Assembly (NCBI RefSeq): GCF_002897035.1
Contig: NZ_BAUX01000001.1
Location: 124,001-188,000 of the forward strand
Source: Methylopila sp. Yamaguchi
GTDB lineage: Bacteria > Pseudomonadota > Alphaproteobacteria > Rhizobiales > Methylopilaceae
Direction: 5' to 3'
DNA: 64,000 nt
In this document: positions 34,785 through 44,112 of the stretch, one piece after another
Layout of the letters: every line of letters starts with the position of its first letter
How positions within the stretch are numbered: position 1 is the first letter of the stretch
Position numbers and translations under genes: made by a program
The notes under the pieces: model-generated
What the model saw: the letters and a program-made list of their open reading frames with translations, nothing else
What the model was told of the DNA's origin: nothing
Database searches by the model: none

Positions 34785-36088
34785 TGGCGAAACGTCCAAC
34801 TCGCATTCCCCTGAACGTCTTCCTCAACGGACGGCACGTCGGCGTGCTGCGCCGCCAGTCAAGCGGCGCCGTCGACTTCCGTTATGACCAAGCGTGGCTT
34901 GGTTGGGCGACGACATTTCCCATCTCGCATTCGCTGCCGCTGCGCGAGGAACAGTACATAGGCGACGCGGTCGCCAACGTCTTCGACAACCTGCTCCCGG
35001 ACAGCCTCGCGCTCCGGACGCGCATCGCCGAGCGCGTCGGCGCGGCGGGGGTCGACGCGTACAGCCTGCTCAGGTCGCTCGGCCGCGACTGCGTCGGCGC
35101 TCTTCAGTTCCTGCCCGACGGCGAGGATCCCGGTCCGGCGGGGGAGGTCCGCTCCCAGCCCATGTCCGAGGACGACGTCGCCCGGCTCATCGATAATCTG
35201 GCGTCGGCGCCGCTGGGCGTTGGCCCGGAGGAGGATTTCCGCATCTCGCTGGCCGGAGCGCAGGAAAAGACGGCGCTGCTGCGCATCCGGGACAAGTGGT
35301 TCAAACCCTTGGGCGCGACGGCGACCACGCACATCCTGAAACCGGAGATCGGCGCGAGGGCGCTCGGCGTCGACTTTCCCCACAGCGTCGAGAATGAGCA
35401 TCTCTGCCTCAGGCTCATGGCCGCGTTCGGCCTTCCCGTCGCCGAAACCGAGATCGCCGAGTTCGGAGGACGGCGCACGCTGGTCGTCCAGCGGTTCGAC
35501 CGCTACTGGCGCAGCGACGGAAGGCTGTTGCGCTTGCCGCAGGAGGACATCTGCCAGGCGCTCTCCGTGCCCCAGACCCTCAAATACCAATCCGAGGGCG
35601 GGCCCGGGGCGACGCGAATCCTTGACCTGATGAAGGCGAGCGACACGCCGCAGGACGATGTCGCGACATTCCTCCGGGCGCTGGTCGCCTTCTGGCTGAT
35701 CGGCGCGACGGACGGGCACGCGAAGAACTTCAGCATCTTCCTCGCGCCAGGCGGGCGCTTCCGCATGACGCCGCTCTACGATGTGCTGACGACCCAGCCG
35801 ACGGTGGACGCCGGCCGGATCAGACGGAACCAATTCAAGCTCGCCATGTCTCTCGGCAAGAGCCGTCACTACCGGGTCGACGACATCGCTCCACGGCATT
35901 TCCTTGAGACCGCGGCGGACGCCGGCGTCGGCGGCTCCATCATGCGCGCGATCCTCGACGATCTCGCAGCGAACGCCCTGCGCATCGCGACCGAGGTTGT
36001 CGAAGAACTCCCCGCAGGCTTCCCTGAAGAGCTGACGGCGTCGATTCTGAACGCCATCCGACGCCGCGCGCCATTGCTCGCGGTTTAA
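34784..36088 (+). CDS. hipA: HipA-like Ser/Thr kinase toxin
   Basis: A 434-residue kinase; in Escherichia coli HipA phosphorylates glutamyl-tRNA synthetase and induces growth arrest. All key sites are present: autophosphorylated Ser155 in FRISLAGAQEKTALL, ATP-binding Lys186 in THILKPEI, catalytic Asp310 and Asn315 in GATDGHAKNFSIF, and metal-binding Asp333 in MTPLYDVL. The N-terminal FLNGRHVGVL is the HipA_N domain. It lies inside the aldarate locus, convergent with the talarate dehydratase gene. Looks full-length and active. Confidence 0.93.
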   Translation: MAKRPTRIPLNVFLNGRHVGVLRRQSSGAVDFRYDQAWLGWATTFPISHSLPLREEQYIGDAVANVFDNLLPDSLALRTRIAERVGAAGVDAYSLLRSLGRDCVGALQFLPDGEDPGPAGEVRSQPMSEDDVARLIDNLASAPLGVGPEEDFRISLAGAQEKTALLRIRDKWFKPLGATATTHILKPEIGARALGVDFPHSVENEHLCLRLMAAFGLPVAETEIAEFGGRRTLVVQRFDRYWRSDGRLLRLPQEDICQALSVPQTLKYQSEGGPGATRILDLMKASDTPQDDVATFLRALVAFWLIGATDGHAKNFSIFLAPGGRFRMTPLYDVLTTQPTVDAGRIRRNQFKLAMSLGKSRHYRVDDIAPRHFLETAADAGVGGSIMRAILDDLAANALRIATEVVEELPAGFPEELTASILNAIRRRAPLLAV

Positions 36089-36106
36089 CGGGGTCCGCGC
36101 CGCTCC

Positions 36107-37303
36107 TTACCCCCGCTTGCCTTCCTCATGCGTCGCCACCGTCCAGGCGCGGGCCTGCTCGCTGATGGTGAAGCCGAGGCCGGGGCGGTTCGGCACCACC
36201 ATGCGGCCGTCGCGGATCTCCAGCGTCTCGTCGAACAGCGGCTCCAGCCAGTCGAAGTGCTCCACCCACGGCTCGCGCGGGTAGGCGGCGCAGAGGTGGA
36301 GGTGGATCTCCATGGCGAAGTGCGGCGCCATCTTGAGGCCCTTGAAGTCGGCGAGCGCCATGATCTTCAGGAACTGGGTGATGCCGCCCACCCGGCCGGC
36401 GTCCGGCTGGATGAAGTCGACGCTGTCGTTGCGGATGAGTTCAAAATGCTCGGCGACGGAGGTCAGCATCTCGCCGGTCGCGATCGGCGTGTCGAGGGCG
36501 GCAGCGAGCTTGGCGTGCCCCTCCGCGTCATAGGCGTCGAGCGGCTCCTCGATCCAGAACAGGTTCATGGGCTCCAGCGCGCGGCCGACGCGGGAGGCGG
36601 TCGGTCGGTCCCACTGCTGGTTGGCGTCGACCGCGACGGGGAAGGCGTCGCCGAGCAGCTTCCGGACCGCCTCGACCCGGCGTAGGTCCACCATCGGGTC
36701 GGGCTGGCCGACCTTGATCTTGACGCCTCCGATGCCCTTGTCCTTCAGGCGGGCGCAGCTCTCCAGCACCTCCTCGATCGGCGACGACAGGAAGCCGCCG
36801 GACGTGTTGTAGGCCCGCACGGAGTCCCGGTGGGCGCCGAGGAGCTTGGCGAGCGGCAGACCGGCGCGCTTCGCCTTCATGTCCCAGAGCGCAATGTCCA
36901 TGGCGGCGATCGCCTGAACCGCAAGGCCCGAGCGGCCGACCGAGGCGCCGGCCCAGCAGAGCTTCTCCCAGAGGCGCGCGATGTCGTTCGGGTCCTCGCC
37001 GATCAGGTTGTTGGCGATCTCCTTGGCGTGCGCGAACATGCCGGGGCCGCCGGCGCGCTTCGAATAGCTGAAGCCGTGGCCGAAGGCGCCGCTGGCGCTC
37101 TCGATCTCGCAGAACAGGATCGAGACCTCGGTCAGCGGCTTCTGCCGCCCGGTCAGCACCTTGGCGTCGCTGATCGGGGTCTTGAGCGGCAGGAAGGCGA
37201 GCGAGAGCTTCACCCAGGCGATTCGGTCGGTGGTGGCTTCGCCGGGCGCGAGGCCAGCCATCAGCGGGTTCGCGGCGATCGTAGAGGGCGTCGGGACGTT
37301 CAT
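36107..37303 (-). CDS. L-talarate/galactarate dehydratase (enolase superfamily)
   Basis: A 398-residue mandelate-racemase-type enzyme that dehydrates galactarate and L-talarate to 5-dehydro-4-deoxy-glucarate. Diagnostic: GGVKIKVGQPDPMVDLRR (catalytic KxK Lys), VDANQQWDRPTA and WIEEPLDAYD (metal ligands), PIATGEMLTSVAEH (third ligand), DFIQPDAGRVGGITQFLKI, and APHFAMEIHLHLCAAYP with the catalytic His, then EPWVEHFDWLEPLFDE. The last block is close to the Salmonella talarate dehydratase pattern. The start 37303 follows GAGGAG at eight bases. Divergent from the glucarate dehydratase gene with shared LysR boxes between. Confidence 0.9.
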   Translation of the reverse strand: MNVPTPSTIAANPLMAGLAPGEATTDRIAWVKLSLAFLPLKTPISDAKVLTGRQKPLTEVSILFCEIESASGAFGHGFSYSKRAGGPGMFAHAKEIANNLIGEDPNDIARLWEKLCWAGASVGRSGLAVQAIAAMDIALWDMKAKRAGLPLAKLLGAHRDSVRAYNTSGGFLSSPIEEVLESCARLKDKGIGGVKIKVGQPDPMVDLRRVEAVRKLLGDAFPVAVDANQQWDRPTASRVGRALEPMNLFWIEEPLDAYDAEGHAKLAAALDTPIATGEMLTSVAEHFELIRNDSVDFIQPDAGRVGGITQFLKIMALADFKGLKMAPHFAMEIHLHLCAAYPREPWVEHFDWLEPLFDETLEIRDGRMVVPNRPGLGFTISEQARAWTVATHEEGKRG

Positions 37304-37419
37304 GGGGCGGTCTCCTCGGGTTGAGGCCGCCGTTCGCGCGCGGCCGTCTTGGCGTCGCGCTGAGGGGGACGCGACGATAGCCATACCGCGTCCGGATCGC
37401 CCTTCTCGATCCAGAGCGC

Positions 37420-37433
37420 GCATCAATCCATGC
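37420..37433. promoter_or_regulatory. GCATC-type half-site pair
   Basis: GCATCAATCCATGC differs by one base from the palindrome at 31369-31382 upstream of tctCBA. It lies between the divergent dehydratase genes, 117 bases from the talarate dehydratase start. Confidence 0.5.
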
Positions 37434-37462
37434 GAGGTTTGACTTCACTGGATGACGTCCAT

Positions 37463-37480
37463 GATGCCCATGACGCATCG
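37463..37480. promoter_or_regulatory. LysR-type box between dehydratase genes
   Basis: GATGCCCATGACGCATCG matches the box upstream of the LysR gene (30422-30439) at 16 of 18 positions and keeps GATGC-N7-GCATC (T-N11-A). Together with the element at 37420-37433 it places both dehydratase promoters under the LysR regulator, by inference. Confidence 0.6.
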
Positions 37481-37572
37481 AACCATTCGCTCTTTGGCTT
37501 GGACCGGCATCGTCGCCGAGGCTTAACGTCGGCCCCGCACCGGCCGCCAGACGCCGGATCGAGGGAGCGGAC

Positions 37573-38907
37573 ATGCCCGGACCGAGCGACACGCCCGTCG
37601 TCACCGAAATGCGCGTCGTGCCGGTCGCAGGCCACGACAGCATGCTGATGAATCTGAGCGGCGCGCACGGCCCGTTCTTCACCCGCAACCTCGTCGCGCT
37701 CACCGACAGCGCTGGAAACACTGGCCTCGGCGAGGTGCCGGGCGGCGAACGCATCCGCCAGACGCTGGAGGACGCCCGCGAGCTGATCGTGGGAAGCGCG
37801 ATCGGCGACTGGAACCGCGTGCTGAACGCCATGCGCGCGGCCTTCGCCGACCGGGACAGCGGAGGCCGCGGCCTCCAGACCTTCGATCTGCGCATCACGA
37901 TCCACGCGGTGACCGCGATCGAGAGCGCGTTCCTCGACCTGCTGGGCCAGCACCTCGACGTGCCCGTGGCGGCGCTGCTCGGCGAAGGCCAGCAACGCGA
38001 CGCCGTCGAGATGCTCGGCTACCTCTTCTACGTCGGCCCCTCCGATCGGACGCCCCTGCCCTACCGGCGCGCGGAGAGCGGCGACGACTGGACGCGGCTG
38101 CGGGACGAGGAGGCGATGACGCCCGACGCCGTCGCGCGGCTCGCCGAAGCCGCGCACGCGCGCTACGGATTCAACGACTTCAAGCTGAAGGGCGGCGTGT
38201 TCTCCGGCGAGGATGAAATGGCCGCCGTCACCGCCATCAAGCAACGCTTCCCCGACGCGCGCGTGACGCTGGACCCCAACGGCGCGTGGTCGCTGAAGGA
38301 GGCGATCCGCGTCTGCAAGGGCCAGGGCCACATTCTCGCCTACGCCGAGGACCCCTGCGGCGCTGAGGAGGGCTTCTCCGGCCGCGAGATCATGGCCGAG
38401 TTCCGCCGCGAGACCGGCCTGCCGACCGCGACCAACATGATCGCCACCGACTGGCGGCAGATGCGGCACGCGATCCAGCTCGGCTCCGTCGACATCCCGC
38501 TCGCCGACCCGCACTTCTGGACCCTCGCGGGCTCGGTGCGCGTCGCGCAGCTCTGCCGGGACCACGGCCTCACCTGGGGGTCGCACTCCAACAACCACTT
38601 CGACGTCTCGCTCGCCATGTTCACCCACTGCGCCGCCGCGGCGCCGGGGCGGGTGACGGCGATCGACACCCACTGGATCTGGCAGGACGGCGAGCGCCTG
38701 ACCAAGGAGCCGTTGCAGATCAAGGGCGGCCTCGTCGCCGTGCCGGAGCGGCCGGGGCTCGGGATCGAGATCGACTGGACCGAGGTCGAGAAGCACCACG
38801 AACTCTACAAGACCCATGGCCTCGGCGCCCGCGACGACGCGGCGGCGATGCAGCACCTCATCCCCGGCTGGATCTTCGACAACAAGCGCCCCGCGATGGT
38901 GCGCTGA
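37573..38907 (+). CDS. gudD: Glucarate dehydratase
   Basis: A 444-residue enolase-superfamily enzyme that converts D-glucarate (and L-idarate) to 5-dehydro-4-deoxy-D-glucarate. GudD blocks: [18 protein letters not shown] and [52 protein letters not shown] with the catalytic Lys pair, [10 protein letters not shown] (metal Asp), [30 protein letters not shown], and [14 protein letters not shown] with the catalytic His. Length is typical. First gene of the rightward gud-gar set. Confidence 0.96.
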   Translation: MPGPSDTPVVTEMRVVPVAGHDSMLMNLSGAHGPFFTRNLVALTDSAGNTGLGEVPGGERIRQTLEDARELIVGSAIGDWNRVLNAMRAAFADRDSGGRGLQTFDLRITIHAVTAIESAFLDLLGQHLDVPVAALLGEGQQRDAVEMLGYLFYVGPSDRTPLPYRRAESGDDWTRLRDEEAMTPDAVARLAEAAHARYGFNDFKLKGGVFSGEDEMAAVTAIKQRFPDARVTLDPNGAWSLKEAIRVCKGQGHILAYAEDPCGAEEGFSGREIMAEFRRETGLPTATNMIATDWRQMRHAIQLGSVDIPLADPHFWTLAGSVRVAQLCRDHGLTWGSHSNNHFDVSLAMFTHCAAAAPGRVTAIDTHWIWQDGERLTKEPLQIKGGLVAVPERPGLGIEIDWTEVEKHHELYKTHGLGARDDAAAMQHLIPGWIFDNKRPAMVR

Positions 38908-38951
38908 GCGCGGATCACGCCGACAGACGCCATCGACACAAGGGACCGGCG

Positions 38952-39719
38952 ATGAACCTCCCCCAGAACACTTTCAAGACCGCGGTTAAGGCCGGCCGCC
39001 AGCAGATCGGCCTGTGGTCGAGCCTCGCGAGCCACATCTCGACCGAGGTGATCGCGGGCTCCGGCTTCGACTGGATCCTGCTCGACATGGAGCACTCTCC
39101 GAACGACCTCGCGGACGTCTACGTCCAGCTGCAGGCGATCATGGAAGGCCCGACCCAGGCCATGGTGCGGGTGCCGAGCGACGACCCGATCACCATCAAG
39201 CGCATCCTCGACGCCGGCGCCCTGTCGCTGATGATCCCGAACGTCGAGGACGCGGACCAGGCCGCCCGCGCCGTCGCCGCCACCCGCTACGCCCCGCGTG
39301 GCGTCCGCGGCTTCAGCCAGGCGCCCCGCGCGGCCCGCTTCGGCCGCGTGGCGAACTACCATTCGCTGTGCGAGGAGCAGATCTTCGTCACCGTCCAGAT
39401 CGAATCCCAGCGCGCGCTGGACAACCTCGAGGAGATCGCGGCGGTCGAAGGCGTCGACGGCGTGTTCGTCGGCCCCGGCGACCTTTCCACCAGCCTCGGC
39501 TACATCGGCCGCCAAGGCCACGAGGACGTGGTCGCGACCATCGAAGCGACGCTGAAGCGCATCGTCGCCGCCGGCGCGGCCCCCGGCATCCTCACCGGCG
39601 ACGAGACGCTCGCCCGGCGCTACATCGCAACGGGCTCGCTGTTCACCGCGGTCGGCTCCGACATGAGCCTCCTGGCCCGCACCACCGAGGCGCTCGCCAA
39701 ACGCTTCAAAGAGGGCTGA
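38952..39719 (+). CDS. garL: HpcH/HpaI aldolase, 5-dehydro-4-deoxyglucarate type
   Basis: Class II pyruvate aldolase of 255 residues that splits 5-dehydro-4-deoxy-glucarate to pyruvate and tartronate semialdehyde. IGLWSSLASHISTEVIAGSG and WILLDMEHSPND hold the pyruvate-binding and metal-binding sites; IPNVEDADQAARAV, GVRGFSQAPRAARFG, VTVQIESQRALDNL (metal Glu) and VFVGPGDLSTSLGY follow. Between gudD (45 bases) and a reductase gene, it completes the pathway. HpaI-like substrate breadth cannot be excluded. Confidence 0.9.
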   Translation: MNLPQNTFKTAVKAGRQQIGLWSSLASHISTEVIAGSGFDWILLDMEHSPNDLADVYVQLQAIMEGPTQAMVRVPSDDPITIKRILDAGALSLMIPNVEDADQAARAVAATRYAPRGVRGFSQAPRAARFGRVANYHSLCEEQIFVTVQIESQRALDNLEEIAAVEGVDGVFVGPGDLSTSLGYIGRQGHEDVVATIEATLKRIVAAGAAPGILTGDETLARRYIATGSLFTAVGSDMSLLARTTEALAKRFKEG

Positions 39720-39738
39720 ACACCGGCGCTGATGGGCG

Positions 39739-39828
39739 GTCATGCCCGGCGAAGCCGGGTATCCACGACTTCGCTGGGCGTAGCGCTTGACGTCCAAGTC
39801 GTGGATGCCCGCGAAGCGCGGGCATGAC
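39739..39828. repeat. REP-like palindrome, isolated copy
   Basis: Same family as the array at 2178-3048: GTCATGCCCGGCGAAGCCGGG at the left reads into TATCCACGACTT, and AAGTCGTGGATGCCCGCG then GCGGGCATGAC closes it. The internal loop differs from the array copies. It lies between the aldolase and reductase genes. Confidence 0.85.
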
Positions 39829-39893
39829 GGAGTAACCGTTCTCCAAGCGTCCACAGTTTCTCCATAGCCTATACACAGACCCGGAGACCTCTC

Positions 39894-40778
39894 ATGAACA
39901 TCGGATTCATCGGCCTCGGCATCATGGGCAAGCCCATGGCCGGCCACCTCATCGCCGGCGGCCACACGCTGTTCCTGAAGACGCGGCGCGAGGTTCCGGC
40001 GGAGCTCGTGTCGGCCGGCGGCAAGCCATGCGCCTCCGCGGCCGAGGTCGCGGAGAAGAGCGACGTGATCATCACGATGGTGCCGGACACGCCGGACGTG
40101 GAGACGGTGCTGTTCGGCGAAGGCGGCGTCGCGGAAGGCCTGTCGGCCGGCAAGATCGTGGTCGACATGAGCTCGATCTCCCCGATCGCGACCAAGGGAT
40201 TCGCGGAGAAGGTCGCCGCCAAGGGCGCGTCCTATCTCGACGCGCCGGTCTCCGGCGGCGAGGTCGGCGCCAAGAACGCGGCGCTGTCGATCATGGTCGG
40301 CGGCGAGGAAAGCGACTTCGACCTCGTGAAGCCGCTGTTCGATCTGATGGGCAAGACCGTGACGCATGTCGGCCCGGTCGGCTCCGGCCAGGTGGCCAAG
40401 GTCGCGAACCAGATCATCGTGGCGTTGACCATCGAAGCGGTGGCGGAGGGGCTGCTGTTCGCCTCGAAGGCCGGCGCGGACCCGGCCAAGGTCCGTCAGG
40501 CGATCACCGGCGGCCTCGCCACCTCGCGCATCCTGGAGCTGCACGGCGAGCGCATGATCAAGCGCACCTTCGATCCCGGCTTCCGGATCGCGCTGCACCA
40601 GAAGGACCTGAACCTCGCGCTCGAAGGCGCCAAGGCGCTCGGCGTCAGCCTGCCCTCGACCGCGATCGCCCAGCAGCTGTTCTCGGTCTGCGTCGCGAAC
40701 GGCGGCGCCGGCTGGGATCACTCCGGCATGGCGAAGGCGCTCGAGATCATGGCGAACCACGAGATCGCCAAGGCCTGA
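39894..40778 (+). CDS. garR: Tartronate semialdehyde reductase (2-hydroxy-3-oxopropionate reductase)
   Basis: NAD(P)H-dependent beta-hydroxyacid dehydrogenase of 294 residues that reduces tartronate semialdehyde to glycerate. The Rossmann motif GFIGLGIMGKPMAGHL (4-19), the substrate loop DAPVSGGEVGAKNAALSIMV, and catalytic Lys in GQVAKVANQIIVALTIEA (family GxxxKxxxN) are intact; HQKDLNLALEGAK follows. It ends the aldarate pathway after the aldolase. A REP-like repeat separates it from garL, so it may be partly uncoupled. Confidence 0.94.
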   Translation: MNIGFIGLGIMGKPMAGHLIAGGHTLFLKTRREVPAELVSAGGKPCASAAEVAEKSDVIITMVPDTPDVETVLFGEGGVAEGLSAGKIVVDMSSISPIATKGFAEKVAAKGASYLDAPVSGGEVGAKNAALSIMVGGEESDFDLVKPLFDLMGKTVTHVGPVGSGQVAKVANQIIVALTIEAVAEGLLFASKAGADPAKVRQAITGGLATSRILELHGERMIKRTFDPGFRIALHQKDLNLALEGAKALGVSLPSTAIAQQLFSVCVANGGAGWDHSGMAKALEIMANHEIAKA

Positions 40779-40818
40779 GCGGCGCGCGCGGGCGGCCGCT
40801 TAAGCTCGCCCCCCCGCG

Positions 40819-42051
40819 TCAGTAGAACCCGGTCAGCGGCAGCCGCTCGGCCGAGATCAGGTGCTGCCCCACGCTGCGCGCCTTGTAGGCGGCGGGGTTG
40901 TGGGAAGCCAAAGTGCGGGCGTTGCGCCAGTGCCGGTCGAGGTTCGCGCTCTTCTTGGTGGCGGAGGCGCCGCCGGCGTCGAACACCAGCGAGCCCGCGC
41001 GGATCGCCAGCGCGTCGACGACCACCTTCGCCTTCGCCGCGGCCAGCGCGCCCTCATGGGCGGCGTCGATCTGCGGAACCCCGTCGACGCGCGAGGCCAC
41101 GGCGCGGTCGAGCGCGTCAGCCGCGGCCAGCACCGCCGCCTCGGCGGCGAAGGCGGCGCTTGCGATCTCGCCGACCGCCTGCTGCAGGATGGGATCGTCC
41201 GCCGGGCGCTCGGCCGGCGCGAAGGAGAACGAGCGCTTGCGGGTGCGCACCAGCTCCGCCGCGTCCTCGGCGGCGTCGCGGAGGATCCCGGCCACGATCG
41301 CGGTCAGGAACAGCTGCGAGTAGGAGCCGGTGTAGGGCCGGGCGAAGCCGACGCCCGCGCTCTCGTCGTCGAAGATCACCTCGTCCGCCGCGACAGGGAC
41401 GTCGTCGAGCCGGGTCGTGCCCGTGCCGGTCAGCCGCTGGCCGACGCCGTCCCAGTCGTCCTCGAGCGTCAACCCCTTCCGGCCCACCGGCACGATGGCG
41501 CTGACGAAGCGGTCGGCCTCGTCCTGCGCGCGGACCAGCACGTAGTCCGAGTAGAGGCTTCCGGTGCTGAAGTACTTCACCCCCGTCAGCGAGAAGCCGT
41601 CGCCGCGGGCGACGAGCCGCGTGTCGAAGCTCGTGCCGCCGACGCTGCGGGCGTTGATCTCGTTCATCGCCAGCCCGACGATCGCGCCGCCGGCCACGAG
41701 CTGCGCCCAGCGGACGTGACGGTCGCCGGTCGAAGGCAGCGCGAAACGCTCGACGTAGCCGAAGTGGTTTCGGACGATGTGCGCGACGTTGGGGTCGGCG
41801 GCGGCGAGCAGGATCACGACCGACAGCAGCTCGCGCAGCGTGAGCCCGGCGCCCCCCTCCTCCTTCCGCAGCCGCAGCGCGCCGAAGCGCGCCGCCCGCA
41901 GCAGGTCGATCTGGGCGAAGGGCAGCGTGCGCGTCGCGTCGCGCTCGGAGGCGCCCTCGGCGATGGCGGCGAGCAGTTCCGAGAGCTCGCGCGAGCCGGG
42001 CGTCGGCAGACGCGGCGCGACCACGCGCAAGGGAGTGCTGAGGGCGGTCAT
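40819..42051 (-). CDS. SfnB/DszC-type acyl-CoA dehydrogenase homologue, flavin monooxygenase
   Basis: A 410-residue member of the acyl-CoA dehydrogenase fold that uses reduced flavin to oxygenate sulphur compounds in the SfnB/DszC subgroup. Blocks: RFGALRLRKEEGGAGLTLRE, IVRNHFGYVERF, GLAMNEINARSVGGTSFDT, FSLTGVKYFSTGSLYSDYV, and the C-terminal AGGASATKKSANLDRHWRNA. The start (42051) comes 13 bases after the FMN monooxygenase stop. Last gene of the organosulphur operon. It likely assists oxidation of a sulphone or sulphonate-like compound; the real substrate is unknown. Confidence 0.87.
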   Translation of the reverse strand: MTALSTPLRVVAPRLPTPGSRELSELLAAIAEGASERDATRTLPFAQIDLLRAARFGALRLRKEEGGAGLTLRELLSVVILLAAADPNVAHIVRNHFGYVERFALPSTGDRHVRWAQLVAGGAIVGLAMNEINARSVGGTSFDTRLVARGDGFSLTGVKYFSTGSLYSDYVLVRAQDEADRFVSAIVPVGRKGLTLEDDWDGVGQRLTGTGTTRLDDVPVAADEVIFDDESAGVGFARPYTGSYSQLFLTAIVAGILRDAAEDAAELVRTRKRSFSFAPAERPADDPILQQAVGEIASAAFAAEAAVLAAADALDRAVASRVDGVPQIDAAHEGALAAAKAKVVVDALAIRAGSLVFDAGGASATKKSANLDRHWRNARTLASHNPAAYKARSVGQHLISAERLPLTGFY

Positions 42052-42064
42052 GGGCGTCTCCTGA

Positions 42065-43450
42065 TCATTCGGCGGCGTCTGCGGCGCGGGCGTGGCGGAA
42101 GCCGGCCGCGGGATGGCGTGCGTCCACACGGGGACCCGCGCCGCCGAGCTTTTCGCGGAGGGTTCCGGGGGCGTAGGCGCGCTTGTACCGCCCGCGGCGC
42201 TGCAGTTCGGGCACGACGAGGTCCGCTACGTCCTCGTAGCTCTCCGGCGCGACCGCGCAGGCGAGGTTGAAGCCGTCGACGCCGGTGGCGGCGACCCAGG
42301 CCTCCATCCGATCCGCGACCGTGGCCGGCCCGCCGACGAACACCGGTCCGATGCCGCCGACGCCGACATGCTCCGCCACCTCGCGCACGGTCCAGACCCG
42401 CGAGGGGTCGGCGCGGGTGATGTTCTCCATGGCGGTTCGGCCGGCGTCGGTCTCCACATGCGCGACCTGCTGGTCCAGCCGGTAGGTCGAGAAGTCGACG
42501 CCCGTCCAGCCGGACATCAGGGTGAGCGCGCCCTCGGCGCTTACGTAGCGTCGGTAATCCGCGAGCTTCGCCTCCGCGGCGGCGTCGGTCTGCGCGACCA
42601 CGACGGTCGCCATCGCGAAGATCGTGATCGCGGCGGGGTCCCGGCCGGCCTCGGCCGCGAGCCGGCGAATGTCCGCGACGCGCGGGGCGATCGCCTGCGG
42701 GCTCGGGCCCGACATGAACACGCATTCGGCGTGGCGCGCCGCGAAGGCCCGGCCCTTGGGCGAGGTTCCCGCCTGGTAGATCACCGGCGTGCGCTGGGGC
42801 GACGGCTGCGACAGGTGGACCGCGTTCACCTCGAAATGCGCGCCGCGGTGCACGAAGGGGCGCACCTTGGTCGGATCGGTGAAGACGCCGCGCGCGTGGT
42901 CCCGCACCACGGCGTCGTCGTCCCAGCTTTGCTCCCAGAGCCCGTAGACGACGTCCATGTACTCTCCGGCGACGGCGTAGCGGTCGTCATGGGCGCGCTG
43001 TTTCGCGAGGCCTGCGGCGCGGGCGGCGCTGTCGAGATAGCCCGTCACCACGTTCCAGCCGACGCGGCCGTCGGTGAGGTGGTCAAGCGTGGACATCCGG
43101 CGCGCGAAGGGGAACGGCGGCTCGTAGCTCAGGTTCGAGGTCACGCCGAAGCCGAGGTGCCGGGTCGCCGCCGCCATGGCGGGCACGATCAGCATCGGGT
43201 CGTTCGCGGGGACCTGCGCGCCGCGCCGCAGCGCGGACGCAGGCGAGCCGCCGTAGACGTCGTAGACGCCGAGGACGTCCGCCAGGAACAGCCCGTCGAA
43301 CAGCCCGGCCTCCAGGGTCCTGGCGAGGTCAATCCAGTAGCTCAGCCGGTTGAACTCGGCGGACCGATCGCGCGGATGCCGCCAGAGGCCGGGAGACTGG
43401 TGCCCGACGCAATTCATGGCGAAGGCGTTGAGACGGATGTCCTTCGGCAT
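42065..43450 (-). CDS. NtaA/SnaA/DszA-family FMN-dependent monooxygenase
   Basis: Luciferase-like group, 461 residues. Family blocks: IRLNAFAMNCVGHQSPGLWR, AEFNRLSYWIDLARTLEAGL, FDGLFLADVLGVYDVYGG, DPMLIVPAMAAATRHLGFGV, TSNLSYEPPFPFARRMSTLD and RVGWNVVTGYLDSAARAAGL; then VIYQAGTSPKGRAFAARHAE. It uses FMNH2 to cleave C-S or C-N bonds. Placed between the MetI-like permease (8 bases) and the SfnB-type gene, it probably desulphurises an imported compound. No dedicated flavin reductase gene is in the window. Confidence 0.9.
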   Translation of the reverse strand: MPKDIRLNAFAMNCVGHQSPGLWRHPRDRSAEFNRLSYWIDLARTLEAGLFDGLFLADVLGVYDVYGGSPASALRRGAQVPANDPMLIVPAMAAATRHLGFGVTSNLSYEPPFPFARRMSTLDHLTDGRVGWNVVTGYLDSAARAAGLAKQRAHDDRYAVAGEYMDVVYGLWEQSWDDDAVVRDHARGVFTDPTKVRPFVHRGAHFEVNAVHLSQPSPQRTPVIYQAGTSPKGRAFAARHAECVFMSGPSPQAIAPRVADIRRLAAEAGRDPAAITIFAMATVVVAQTDAAAEAKLADYRRYVSAEGALTLMSGWTGVDFSTYRLDQQVAHVETDAGRTAMENITRADPSRVWTVREVAEHVGVGGIGPVFVGGPATVADRMEAWVAATGVDGFNLACAVAPESYEDVADLVVPELQRRGRYKRAYAPGTLREKLGGAGPRVDARHPAAGFRHARAADAAE

Positions 43451-43458
43451 GGGCGCTC

Positions 43459-44112
43459 CTACCGCGCGCTCAGGCGGCGGACCGCGACGTCGCCCGCGAA
43501 CTGGACCACGCAGACGAGCGCGATCAGCACCACGATCACGGCCGCCATGACGGTGGTGTCGAAGCGTTGGTAGCCGTAGCGGATGGCGAGGTCGCCGAGG
43601 CCGCCCGCGCCGACCGCGCCCGCCATGGCGGAGGCGCCGATCATGGTGACGACGGTGATGGTGAAGCCGCCGACGATGCCGGGCAGCGCCTCGGGCAGCA
43701 GCACATGGCGGACGATCTGCCGCCGGCGGCAGCCCATGGCCTGTGCGGCCTCGATCAGCCCGGCGTCGACCTCGCGCAGCGACACCTCGGCGATGCGCGC
43801 GAAGAACGGCGTGGCCGAGATCGACAGCGGCACGATGGCCGCCCAGACGCCGATGGTGGTGCCGGTCACGAGCCGCGTCAGCGGCAGCAGCGCCACTAGC
43901 AGCACGATGAAGGGGGTCGCCCGAAAGCCGTTGACCACGGCGGCGAGAGTCCGGTTGATCCGCGGAGCGGGCGACAGCCCGTCGGGCGCGGTCAGCACCA
44001 GCAGGACCGCGATCGGCACGCCCGCCGCGAGCGCGACCAGCGCCGATGCCCCGACCATCGTCAGCGTGTCGAGCAGGCCGTGCAGCAGGCGGTCAATCAT
44101 CTGCGGCGACAT
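43459..44112 (-). CDS. metI: MetI-type ABC permease
   Basis: A 217-residue permease with five helices, the MetI length. The EAA loop reads EAAQAMGCRRRQIVRHVLLP and VNGFRATPFIVLLVALLPLT is the MetI signature. The start at 44112 overlaps metN by 20 bases and has AAGGTG upstream; ATG at 44100 is an alternative with no visible site. It forms the channel for the MetQ-type binding protein. By context the cargo may be methionine or another sulphur compound. Confidence 0.88.
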   Translation of the reverse strand: MSPQMIDRLLHGLLDTLTMVGASALVALAAGVPIAVLLVLTAPDGLSPAPRINRTLAAVVNGFRATPFIVLLVALLPLTRLVTGTTIGVWAAIVPLSISATPFFARIAEVSLREVDAGLIEAAQAMGCRRRQIVRHVLLPEALPGIVGGFTITVVTMIGASAMAGAVGAGGLGDLAIRYGYQRFDTTVMAAVIVVLIALVCVVQFAGDVAVRRLSAR

